This document shows positions 8,789 to 16,004 of a stretch of 64,000 bases of DNA, in pieces. The stretch is from assembly GCF_003063415.1 (NCBI RefSeq), contig NZ_NESK01000023.1:1-64000 (forward strand), given 5' to 3'. Below the pieces are notes generated by a model, which was not told the origin of the DNA, searched no databases, and saw nothing but the letters and a program-made list of their open reading frames with translations. The translations under genes were made by a program, and so were the position numbers. Within the stretch, counting starts at the first letter, position 1, and every line of letters begins with the position of its first letter. The stretch comes from Limnohabitans sp. 2KL-17. GTDB taxonomy: Bacteria; Pseudomonadota; Gammaproteobacteria; Burkholderiales; Burkholderiaceae_C.

Positions 8789-10395
8789 CAGTTGACCCTG
8801 ATCAGCGACCAGTCGAGGCGGTTGTCAGGCCGATGAATCACCTCGACGTTTTTCTTCATGGCCCAGGGGATGACTTGGTTGTGCAGGGGAATGTGCGCCA
8901 CCGTGTCGTTTTGCAACTGCAGGCCTTCGGTCAACAAACGGTTGCGCACAGGCAAATCGGTCTCGGTTTTGACACGGTCCACGATGTAGTCCATGCGCGG
9001 GTTGCTGTAGCGGCCCACGTTGTAATTGCCGTCACCGCCTGTGCCCACCGAGCGCACCAGAGACTGCAGGCTGTACAAGCCGTCAAAGGTGGGTACGCCC
9101 CAACCCAGCATGTAAATGCTGGCTTCGTAGCGCTGGATCATGGGGAAATAAGTCACCAGCGGCATGGTGCGCAGCTTGGCCTTGACGCCCACCTTGGCCC
9201 ACATGGCCGTGATGGCCTGGCAGATTTCTTCGTCGTTGATGTAACGGTTGTTGGGGCAGGCAAAGTCCACCTCAAAGCCATTGGCGTAACCGGCTTCGGC
9301 CAACAGCTTTTTGGCGGCATCCTGGGAATATGGGAAACGGGTGTCGACCCCTTTGGTCCAGCCATTCACCTGGGGCGCCACGAGCGCGCCGGTGGTTTGA
9401 GACAAGCCGCGCATGGTGACGCGCTGGATGGTGTCGATGTCGATGGCCTGGTAAAGCGCTTTGCGCACTTTCACATCTTTCAGGGGGTTTTTGCCCTTCA
9501 CGCTGGAACCGGGCAATTCGTCGCGCTGCTGGTCCATGCCCAAAAAGATGGTGCGGTTCTCGATGCCATCGACCACTTTCAGGTTGGCGTTGTTGCGCAT
9601 GCGCCCCAGGTCTTGCGGGCTGGGGTCGAGCACGAAGTCCAGCTCGCCGGAGAGCAAGGCCGCAGCGCGGGTGGCTTCGTTCTTGATGGGGGTGTAGATG
9701 ATTTCGGTCACGTTGCTGGGCACCTCAGACCAGCCCCACCAGTTGGGGTTTTTCACCAGCACCAGCTTTTGGTCGGGCTGCCAGTCCTTGACCATGAAAG
9801 GGCCGCTGCCCATGGCATTGCGGTGGGCAAAGTTTTCTTCTTTGACTTTGGCGTCTTTGGGCTCGACCGACTTGTTCTTTTCGGCCCAAGCTTTGCTCAT
9901 GATGCGTAGCTCGGTCAACTGGTTCAGCAGCACCGGGTTGGGGCCACTGAGAATGATGTCAACGGTGTTGGCATCGACCTTGACGATGCGGCTGAAGCCT
10001 TGGGTGTAGACGTTGAAATTGGAGGTTTTGCTGCGGGCACGGTCCAGAGAAAACACCACATCGTCGGCTGTCAGCGGCGAGCCATCGCTGAATTTCACGC
10101 CTTTGCGCAAATTAAACCGGTATTGGGTGCCCGACATTTCCTTCCAAGAGGTGGCCAGCTTGCCTTCCACCTTGAAGGTTTTGCTGTTGTAGTAGACCAA
10201 CGAGTCAAAAATAGCCGCGTGCACACCATTGCCCAAGGCATTGTTTTGCGAATGGATGTCGAGCGTGGGGATGTCGCTGGCGCTGGACCATTTGAAAGGC
10301 TTGGCCTGCACCGTGGCAGCGCCCATCAGGCCCGCCAAGCCCAAAGCGAGCGCCAGTGTGGTGGTGCGGACGGACAAATTTGTTGCGTATTTCAT
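8788..10395 (-). CDS. dppA: periplasmic solute-binding protein family 5 (peptide transporter), copy 1
   Basis: This is the first gene of the operon, a 535-residue periplasmic binding protein. It has a signal peptide ending VQA at about residue 32, then the mature start KPFKWSSASDIPTLDIHS. Family-5 landmarks include FSDGSPLTADDVVFSLDRA (about 100-118) and GKNPLKDVKVRKALYQAID. The start ATG at 10395 has a GAGGT ribosome-binding sequence seven bases upstream; the TTG one codon earlier is less likely. It shares block similarity with the second binding protein at 4942-6525. The ligand is probably a peptide or acylated amino acid, by inference from the hydrolase in the operon. Confidence 0.88.
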   Translation of the reverse strand: MKYATNLSVRTTTLALALGLAGLMGAATVQAKPFKWSSASDIPTLDIHSQNNALGNGVHAAIFDSLVYYNSKTFKVEGKLATSWKEMSGTQYRFNLRKGVKFSDGSPLTADDVVFSLDRARSKTSNFNVYTQGFSRIVKVDANTVDIILSGPNPVLLNQLTELRIMSKAWAEKNKSVEPKDAKVKEENFAHRNAMGSGPFMVKDWQPDQKLVLVKNPNWWGWSEVPSNVTEIIYTPIKNEATRAAALLSGELDFVLDPSPQDLGRMRNNANLKVVDGIENRTIFLGMDQQRDELPGSSVKGKNPLKDVKVRKALYQAIDIDTIQRVTMRGLSQTTGALVAPQVNGWTKGVDTRFPYSQDAAKKLLAEAGYANGFEVDFACPNNRYINDEEICQAITAMWAKVGVKAKLRTMPLVTYFPMIQRYEASIYMLGWGVPTFDGLYSLQSLVRSVGTGGDGNYNVGRYSNPRMDYIVDRVKTETDLPVRNRLLTEGLQLQNDTVAHIPLHNQVIPWAMKKNVEVIHRPDNRLDWSLIRVN

Positions 10396-10511
10396 CAATT
10401 TACCTCGGTCTTGGAATGTGATGTAAGGAGTTGCATACTATGCAACATTCAGGCCCGCGTAAGGGAGAGGGAATTCCCCCAAGTGGCCTGTCGCGCACAG
10501 GACTGGTGCAT

Positions 10512-11288
10512 TCAATCGAGGTCAATGTTGCCGTACCAGGCCCGAACCTTGCCCCGCGTGTTGTCCGTGTCGGTCATGATGGCCATGCCCACCAATGCCC
10601 CGGGTGGCTCGCCAAAGGCCTTCTCAAAATCGGCCCGGATATCGCGCTGGTAGCGACGCCACTGCTGAACATGCACCGGGCCAGACTCCACCACCAGCTT
10701 GCGCACACGGTCTGTGCGCGGGTTCATGATGACCGAATCGACCGGACGGCGGTTGCACCAGACGTACATCAGCGTGGCATAGGGCAAGGGCTCGCCGGTG
10801 AGGGCTTCGGTGAGTTCGCTGAGCATGGCGTTTTTGGCAGAAAACTGGCTGCGGTCCCCCTCAAAAGCCAGGATCAGCCGAACCGGAGAGTCTTCGCTGT
10901 CGCGCTCGGCCATGTCTGCTTGTGCGATCAAGCTGTCCACTTGCCACTCAAACCTCAGACGCCCCAATTGATCAGGCGGCACGCTCAGTCGCTGGCGCAA
11001 CATGCTGGCCGATGCCCCGGCATCTGCCTGAACGGCCACACGCTGTTGGTGCGTCTCCAGCTTGAAGGCGGTGCGCAATTTGCCCGGCAACAGCACCGGG
11101 TCCCACTGGGCCGTGTGTTGCGGGCTGAAGTGCAAAGCGCCCCCCGCAGGCTTGGTGAGCACCGCTGCCGATGGCACGGCCTGTGGTTGCAAAGCACAAG
11201 CTGTCAGCCCTCCCAGCAACGCGCCCACCCATAAGCCACCCAAAACCCAACGCCACAGCAATTGTCCAAGTAGATACCCAGTTTTCAT
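10512..11288 (-). CDS. DUF3047 family lipoprotein
   Basis: The 258-residue product has a long hydrophobic N-terminus and a lipobox-like LTAC at residues 28-31, pointing to an envelope lipoprotein. The rest matches the DUF3047 family: a stretch with FEWQVDS, the aspartate-containing RLILAFEGD, LMYVWCN, and a C-terminal IMTDTDNTRGKVRAWYGNI, which is the family's most recognisable part. No function is established for the family; the fold is probably a beta-sandwich. The ATG at 11288 was preferred over a TTG four codons upstream. It is a single gene between two operons, with no evident functional link to either neighbour. Confidence 0.8.
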   Translation of the reverse strand: MKTGYLLGQLLWRWVLGGLWVGALLGGLTACALQPQAVPSAAVLTKPAGGALHFSPQHTAQWDPVLLPGKLRTAFKLETHQQRVAVQADAGASASMLRQRLSVPPDQLGRLRFEWQVDSLIAQADMAERDSEDSPVRLILAFEGDRSQFSAKNAMLSELTEALTGEPLPYATLMYVWCNRRPVDSVIMNPRTDRVRKLVVESGPVHVQQWRRYQRDIRADFEKAFGEPPGALVGMAIMTDTDNTRGKVRAWYGNIDLD

Positions 11289-11426
11289 GCACACCCTCAA
11301 CGGTCAATTGAGCCCTTTGTTACACGACGCGCATCTTATGGCAAGCCGCTTGCCGATTGGCTTGCATGACCCCACCCGCTGAGGGGCTTGCACCCGAAGG
11401 TGTGCACCCATGCTGGGCACAGACAT

Positions 11427-11456
11427 AAAAAAACCCCACCGTGTTGCCACGGTGGG
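11427..11456 (-). terminator. rho-independent terminator of the second porin
   Basis: A 9-bp stem CCCACCGTG / CACGGTGGG closes a four-base loop (GCAA on the minus strand). On that strand it is followed by a run of seven T. A T run on the other side suggests it can also act on plus-strand transcripts. Confidence 0.88.
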
Positions 11457-11503
11457 TTTTTTAGTCTTTTAAATCTCAACTGGCTTGCGCCAGCGGGGAA
11501 TTA
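11427..11503 (-). repeat. conserved porin 3' UTR, copy 2 (inverted partner at 1914-1988)
   Basis: On the minus strand, stop codon to terminator is nearly the same as after the first porin. It holds a perfect five-pair hairpin CTGGC GCAA GCCAG before the terminator. The untranslated segment is more alike between the two genes than their coding sequences are, which suggests selection on the RNA or gene conversion. Confidence 0.85.
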
Positions 11504-12520
11504 GAAGGAGTGGGACACGCCCAGGTCGAAACCAGTGGTCTTGTCACCAGTCTTAGGCTTGGTGTTAGCGATGGTTGTATAGATGCTCGTACGCTTGCTC
11601 AAAGAGTAGACGTAACCAGCAGCGAACTTGTCCGTGTCAAGTGTCGTGCCTTGCTTGGCATTGGAGAATGCAAGCTTAGCAACGCCAGCGCCCAAAGGAG
11701 CTGTCAAGCCGACCAAGTAACCTTTGACTTTTGCTGCGCCAGTGTCTTCGTCAGTAGAGTAAAGGCCAGTCAATTTGACCATGCCCAAGTCATAAGAAGC
11801 ACCGACGTTTGTGCCTTTGTGTGTGGTGTTCAAAGCTGTGTCGTACTTGGCTGTAGCAAGAGCGACGCTCACAGGGCCTTGTTCGTATGTGGCGCGGAGG
11901 CCGTTGCCAGAACCAGTCTTTTTGCCAAGTGCGTCATTGGATGCGTTTTCACCCAAGTAAGTTTGAACTTGGACTGCAAAACCGCTGAAGGAAGGAGAAA
12001 TGTAGCCAATGCTGTTGGAAGCACGCACGCCTGTCAGCAAAGTTGCTGGGTTAGCGCTGGCGTTGGCTTGGGATGCGCCCACACCGTTGGTGCCGAACGG
12101 ATCATAGATAGTTTGAGTCCAGAACAAAGGCGTGTAGTCACGGCCAACGCGCAACTCACCGAAACCACCCATCAGGCTCAGAGTAGAGCGACGGTTGAAA
12201 GTCAAGCCTTGTGTGCCAGCACTGGTCAAAGCGGTCACAGTTTGGTTGTTGGTGTTGGTAGCAGCGCCAGCACCGCTGTCATTGGCAACGCCAGCTTCCA
12301 GGTGGAAACCAGCTTTCATGCCGCCGCCAAGATCCTCTTCACCACGAACGCCAAAACGGCTGGAGTTCAAGGCTGAAGTAGCCATGGCTGTTTTCTTGGC
12401 AGCGCCAGTTTTAGTGTACTGAACAGCAGCGTCAGCCACGCCGAACAAAGTGACAGTAGATTGAGCCAAAGCGCCAGTTGCGGCTGCCAATGTAGCCAGA
12501 GCAATCAGAGTTTTTTTCAT
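11501..12520 (-). CDS. trimeric outer-membrane porin, intact
   Basis: This 339-residue general porin of the Burkholderiales (porin_4) family forms passive outer-membrane channels for small hydrophilic solutes. The signal peptide MKKTLIALATLAAATGALA is intact and the mature protein opens QSTVTLFGVADAAVQY. RFGVRGEEDLGGG and GGFGELRVGRDYTPLF are hallmark motifs, and it ends with Phe (GVSHSF). The ATG at 12520 is chosen over a TTG five codons upstream, and GGAG lies before it. A leader of more than 200 bases with a small inverted repeat precedes it. Codon use is biased to few codons, as in highly expressed genes. Confidence 0.93.
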   Translation of the reverse strand: MKKTLIALATLAAATGALAQSTVTLFGVADAAVQYTKTGAAKKTAMATSALNSSRFGVRGEEDLGGGMKAGFHLEAGVANDSGAGAATNTNNQTVTALTSAGTQGLTFNRRSTLSLMGGFGELRVGRDYTPLFWTQTIYDPFGTNGVGASQANASANPATLLTGVRASNSIGYISPSFSGFAVQVQTYLGENASNDALGKKTGSGNGLRATYEQGPVSVALATAKYDTALNTTHKGTNVGASYDLGMVKLTGLYSTDEDTGAAKVKGYLVGLTAPLGAGVAKLAFSNAKQGTTLDTDKFAAGYVYSLSKRTSIYTTIANTKPKTGDKTTGFDLGVSHSF

Positions 12521-12876
12521 TGCAAATTTCTCCAAAGATTAAAAAAGAGCTTCGTATCCACCAGGTGAAGACCACCTGCCCGAACACTTAGCCAACCTCC
12601 AAATTCGGAAGGTTGAGCTATTGCACCAGAGCCGAAGGTCTTTTCCAAGAAATTAAAAGAATAAAGGTCATTTTCGTTGCATCGCTGCAACAAACACTGC
12701 AAGTCAGGACTTTTTAAAATCAATTAACATCATTTTTCTCTAATAAATTCAACAACTTCAACGCACTGTCGAATGCATTGGGTTGAATGTGGCAACCCTA
12801 ATAAAACAGCCAGGATGGTCTTGCAATGCTTTTTCGTTGCCCTTTATAGTCCTTTGTTGTACTCAAGAGTTTTCAC
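12521..12876. other. divergent intergenic region between porin and coq7
   Basis: This 356-base region is AT-richer than its surroundings. On the minus strand it must hold the promoter and leader of the porin; a 6-bp inverted repeat GTTGCA TCGC TGCAAC lies at 12676-12691 and could be a leader hairpin or protein site. On the plus strand a likely coq7 promoter is annotated separately. No credible small gene was seen. Confidence 0.6.
12821..12850 (+). promoter_or_regulatory. candidate sigma-70 promoter of coq7
   Basis: TTGCAA (12821-12826) and TATAGT (12845-12850) are separated by 18 bases, about 25 bases before the coq7 start. The match to consensus is good but untested. Confidence 0.45.
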
Positions 12877-13503
12877 ATGACCCTCAATGCCCTGATCCTC
12901 GCCGCCGACAGCGCTTTACGAACCCTGTGCGCGGAACCACGCGCCAGCCGCCCCATGCCAGTTGCCGAAAGCGCGGGCCTGGAAATGAGTGAAGCAGAGC
13001 GAAAAGAAGCTGCAGCCCTGATGCGCGTGAACCATGTTGGCGAGGTGTGCGCCCAGGCGCTTTACACCGGCCAGGCCCTGGCCTGCAAAGACCCGGCACT
13101 GCGGGCGCAGTTGGCCGAGGCCAGCCGCGAGGAAACCGACCACCTGGCCTGGACGTACCAGCGCCTCAACGAGCTGAAAGACCGCCCGTCTCTGTTAAAC
13201 CCGCTCTGGTATGCCGGGTCCTTTGTCATTGGTTACGCGGCAGGCAAGCTAGGGGGCGACAAAGTGAGTCTGGGCTTTGTCGTAGAAACCGAGCGTCAGG
13301 TCGAAGCCCACCTGCAAAGCCACATGGACCGTTTGCCTGCTGCCGACTCCGAATCGCGGGCCATCGTGGCCCAGATGAAAGCCGATGAAATAGCCCATGC
13401 CCAAATGGCCCTCAAGGCCGGGGCAGTGGAGCTGCCCGCCCCCGTTAAATCACTGATGCAGGTGGCCGCCAAGCTGATGACGCAGGTGGCACACCGGGTT
13501 TGA
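12877..13503 (+). CDS. coq7: Coq7-type 2-polyprenyl-3-methyl-6-methoxy-benzoquinol hydroxylase
   Basis: This di-iron monooxygenase of ubiquinone biosynthesis adds the last ring hydroxyl, replacing the flavoprotein UbiF used by enterobacteria. The 208 residues contain the carboxylate-bridged di-iron ligands in order: Glu56 (NHVGEV), Glu86 and His89 (EETDH), Glu139 region ([11 protein letters not shown]), and Glu171/His174 (DEIAH). The protein is membrane-associated in the family through hydrophobic helices ([12 protein letters not shown]). The length and spacing are normal. It stands alone with its own candidate promoter and faces the OsmC-family gene. Confidence 0.92.
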   Translation: MTLNALILAADSALRTLCAEPRASRPMPVAESAGLEMSEAERKEAAALMRVNHVGEVCAQALYTGQALACKDPALRAQLAEASREETDHLAWTYQRLNELKDRPSLLNPLWYAGSFVIGYAAGKLGGDKVSLGFVVETERQVEAHLQSHMDRLPAADSESRAIVAQMKADEIAHAQMALKAGAVELPAPVKSLMQVAAKLMTQVAHRV

Positions 13504-13566
13504 GGGCTTGCATTAAAGCGCGTGTTTTCTTGAATGCATGGAAAGTGATGCCATTCTTTATGGATT

Positions 13567-14019
13567 TCAGCCCGCTTCCACCACCTCAAAACTGGTGGTG
13601 ATCTCGGCCGTCTTGCCCAGCATGATGCTGGCCGAGCAGTATTTTTCGTGGCTCATGGTGATGGCGCGCTCGACCGCGCTGGTAGGCACGCCTTTGGCGG
13701 TGACGGTGAAATGCATGTTGATCTTGGTGAAGACTTTGGGGTCGACTTCGGCACGTTCGCTGGTCAGCTTGACGCTGCAGCCGCGCACATCATGGCGACC
13801 CCGCTTGAGGATCAACACCACATCGTAGGCGGTGCAGCCACCGGTGCCGGCCAACAAGGTTTCCATGGGGCGAGGTGCCAGGTTTTGGCCGCCGTTTTCA
13901 GGCTTGACAGCATCGGGCGCGCCGTCCATGGCGATGACATGGCCGGAACCGGTTTCGGCTAAAAAACCCATGCCGGAGCGGGTGCCGGCAGCGCCGGTCC
14001 AGGTGACTGTGCATTCCAT
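13567..14019 (-). CDS. OsmC/YhfA-family peroxiredoxin-like protein
   Basis: The 150-residue product has the OsmC fold layout: a basic beta-rich N-terminus (VTWTGAAGTRSGMGF), the first redox cysteine at Cys62 in TGGCTAYDVV, and the second at Cys128 in KYCSAS. In OsmC/Ohr proteins this pair reduces hydroperoxides; the YhfA-like subgroup is less well defined. The start ATG at 14019 gives the normal family length and has GAGGAAA eight bases upstream; a far longer open frame runs through this region but lacks any family similarity outside it. No partner gene is evident. Confidence 0.85.
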   Translation of the reverse strand: MECTVTWTGAAGTRSGMGFLAETGSGHVIAMDGAPDAVKPENGGQNLAPRPMETLLAGTGGCTAYDVVLILKRGRHDVRGCSVKLTSERAEVDPKVFTKINMHFTVTAKGVPTSAVERAITMSHEKYCSASIMLGKTAEITTSFEVVEAG

Positions 14020-14216
14020 TTCATTTCCTCGTCGGTTGAGTGGCTCAAAATTTTGAGCGAGCTTGGATAGGTAGATGTTAACCAAGACACTCTGGAACCC
14101 ACTGCGGCCTTGCCGATTGCACGCGGCAAACCTCAAAATTGGACGGCTGTATGAGCTTTCTGGCAAATTTTTGCAATTTGAAACAAACAACTTGCTGCAA
14201 TGCAACAAAACACCCG

Positions 14217-14319
14217 TAGAATTGCGAACAAGCGTGCTTTTTTGTACGCACCGTTTGTCTCCTCCACCCTCTGAAAAGGTGGATTTGCCCCAAGCCGCAA
14301 GGCTCGGGGCATTTTTTTT
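14217..14319 (+). ncRNA. candidate small RNA or ilvA leader ending in a strong terminator
   Basis: A TAGAAT -10-like hexamer (14217-14222, weak TTGCTG -35 at 14192) would start a transcript near 14229. The roughly 90-base RNA would carry an exposed GTCTCCTCC (14257-14265), which is anti-Shine-Dalgarno-like, a hairpin TCCACC/GGTGGA, and a terminator: an 11-bp stem with one mismatch, GCAA loop, and eight T. No start codon with a ribosome site is seen inside. It could be a free-standing small RNA or an attenuator for ilvA. Confidence 0.4.
14286..14319 (+). terminator. terminator-like hairpin upstream of ilvA
   Basis: TGCCCCAAGCC pairs with GGCTCGGGGCA across a GCAA tetraloop (one mismatch) and is followed by TTTTTTTT. 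It ends 60 bases before the ilvA start. A second small hairpin (TTGGCC/GGCCAA, 14318-14340) overlaps its T tract and could be an alternative structure. Confidence 0.8.
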
Positions 14320-14379
14320 GGCCGTTATCATTAAGGCCAAACTTTTTAGGCGTGCGGCTTGCCCGCGATCGTTCTGGAC

Positions 14380-15927
14380 ATGACCACAAAACACCTCCAA
14401 CCCGCTGATTACCTGATCAAGATCCTGAACGCTAAGGTCTATGACGTCGCCGTAGAGTCGGCCCTGGAAACGGCCAAAATTTTGTCGCGGCGCTTGGGCA
14501 ACCAGGTGCTGCTCAAGCGCGAAGACCAGCAACCGGTGCACAGTTTCAAGCTGCGCGGGGCTTATAACAAGATGGCCCACCTGTCGCCCGAGCAGCTCAA
14601 AAAAGGGGTCATCTGCGCCTCGGCGGGCAACCACGCCCAGGGCGTTGCGCTGAGCGGCAGCAAGCTGGGCGCACGCGCCGTGATCGTGATGCCCACCACT
14701 ACGCCGCAAGTCAAGATCGACGCGGTCAAAGGCCTGGGCGGTGAGGTGGCGCTGTTTGGCGACAGCTACTCCGATGCCTACGACCATGCCCTGAGCCTGC
14801 AAAAAAAACAGGGTCTCACTTTTGTCCACCCCTTTGACGACCCCGAGGTGATCGCTGGCCAAGGCACCATTGCCATGGAGATACTGCGCCAGCACCAAGG
14901 CCCGCTGGATGCGGTATTTGTGGCCATTGGCGGTGGTGGCTTGATCAGCGGCGTGGCCAACTACATCAAGGCGGTGCGCCCGGGTGTCAAGGTGATCGGC
15001 GTGCAGATGAACGACTCTCAGGCCATGATCCAGTCGGTCGCGGCCAAAAAACGGGTGAACTTGTCCGATGTGGGTCTTTTCTCGGACGGCACGGCCGTGA
15101 AGCTGGTGGGCGAAGAAACATTCCGCGTTGCAAGCAATCTGGTGGACGAGTTCATGACGGTGGACACCGACTCGGTGTGCGCAGCCATCAAGGATGTGTT
15201 TGTGGACACCCGCTCGATCGTGGAGCCCGCGGGCGCGCTGGCGGTGGCCGCCATCAAGCAGTACGTGGCCACGCACAAGACCAAGGGCCAGACTTATGCC
15301 GCCATTTTGTGTGGCGCCAACATGAACTTTGACCGATTGCGCTTTGTGGCTGAGCGCGCCGATGTGGGCGAAGAAAAAGAAGCCCTGTTTGCGGTCACCA
15401 TTCCTGAAGAGCGCGGCAGCTTCAAGCGCTTTCTGGAGCTGATTGGCAGCCTGCCTGGCGGCACGCGCAATGTGACGGAATTCAACTACCGCATGAGCGA
15501 CTCGGACCAAGCCCATGTGTTTTTGGGCCTGAGCACCCACGGCAAAGGCGAGAGCAGCAAGATCACCGCCAACTTCAACAAACACAAGTTTTTGGCGCTC
15601 GACCTGACGCACGACGAACTGGCCAAAGAGCATATCCGCCACATGGTGGGCGGGCACTCGGCGCTGTCACAAGACGAGCGCCTGATGCGTTTTGAATTCC
15701 CGGAGCGTCCGGGCGCTCTGCTGAAGTTCTTGAGCCTGATGCGCCCAGGTTGGAACATCAGCCTGTTCCACTACCGCAACCAGGGCGCCGACTACGGCCG
15801 CATCTTGGTGGGCCTGCAGGTCCCCCCCAAAGACGACAAGGCCTTTGCCAAGTTCTTGCAGGCGCTGGGGTATCCGTATGCGGAAGAGACTGATAACCCG
15901 GTTTATCGGATGTTCTTGCGGGGGTAA
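14380..15927 (+). CDS. ilvA: threonine ammonia-lyase, biosynthetic
   Basis: IlvA deaminates threonine to 2-oxobutyrate, the committed step of isoleucine synthesis, in the cytoplasm with pyridoxal phosphate. The 515 residues match the family's usual length. The PLP lysine is Lys57 in HSFKLRGAYNKM; the phosphate-binding glycine loop is AIGGGGLISG. The last 180 residues form the two ACT-like regulatory halves (around EERGSFKRFLELIG and FEFPERPGALLKFL) that sense isoleucine and valine. The ATG at 14380 is chosen to give the family N-terminus MTTKHLQPADYLIKIL. A terminator-like leader lies upstream and a terminator downstream. Confidence 0.95.
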   Translation: MTTKHLQPADYLIKILNAKVYDVAVESALETAKILSRRLGNQVLLKREDQQPVHSFKLRGAYNKMAHLSPEQLKKGVICASAGNHAQGVALSGSKLGARAVIVMPTTTPQVKIDAVKGLGGEVALFGDSYSDAYDHALSLQKKQGLTFVHPFDDPEVIAGQGTIAMEILRQHQGPLDAVFVAIGGGGLISGVANYIKAVRPGVKVIGVQMNDSQAMIQSVAAKKRVNLSDVGLFSDGTAVKLVGEETFRVASNLVDEFMTVDTDSVCAAIKDVFVDTRSIVEPAGALAVAAIKQYVATHKTKGQTYAAILCGANMNFDRLRFVAERADVGEEKEALFAVTIPEERGSFKRFLELIGSLPGGTRNVTEFNYRMSDSDQAHVFLGLSTHGKGESSKITANFNKHKFLALDLTHDELAKEHIRHMVGGHSALSQDERLMRFEFPERPGALLKFLSLMRPGWNISLFHYRNQGADYGRILVGLQVPPKDDKAFAKFLQALGYPYAEETDNPVYRMFLRG

Positions 15928-15956
15928 TGCTCGTCGTTGCGCTTGATCAATACTGA

Positions 15957-15984
15957 AAAAAAGGGTCCTCTCGGACCCTTTTGT
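15957..15984. terminator. bidirectional terminator between ilvA and the large lipoprotein gene
   Basis: A perfect 10-bp stem AAAAGGGTCC / GGACCCTTTT with TCTC loop lies between the converging genes, with A/T tracts on both sides, so it can serve both strands. Confidence 0.88.
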
Positions 15985-16004
15985 AATTTTGAACGGTGCA
16001 CTGA

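Noticed and set aside
13567..15657. A 696-codon minus-strand open frame running through ilvA and beyond
   Set aside because: Only its last 150 codons (the OsmC-family gene from 14019) show family similarity; the rest is antisense to ilvA and an effect of high GC in the third position.
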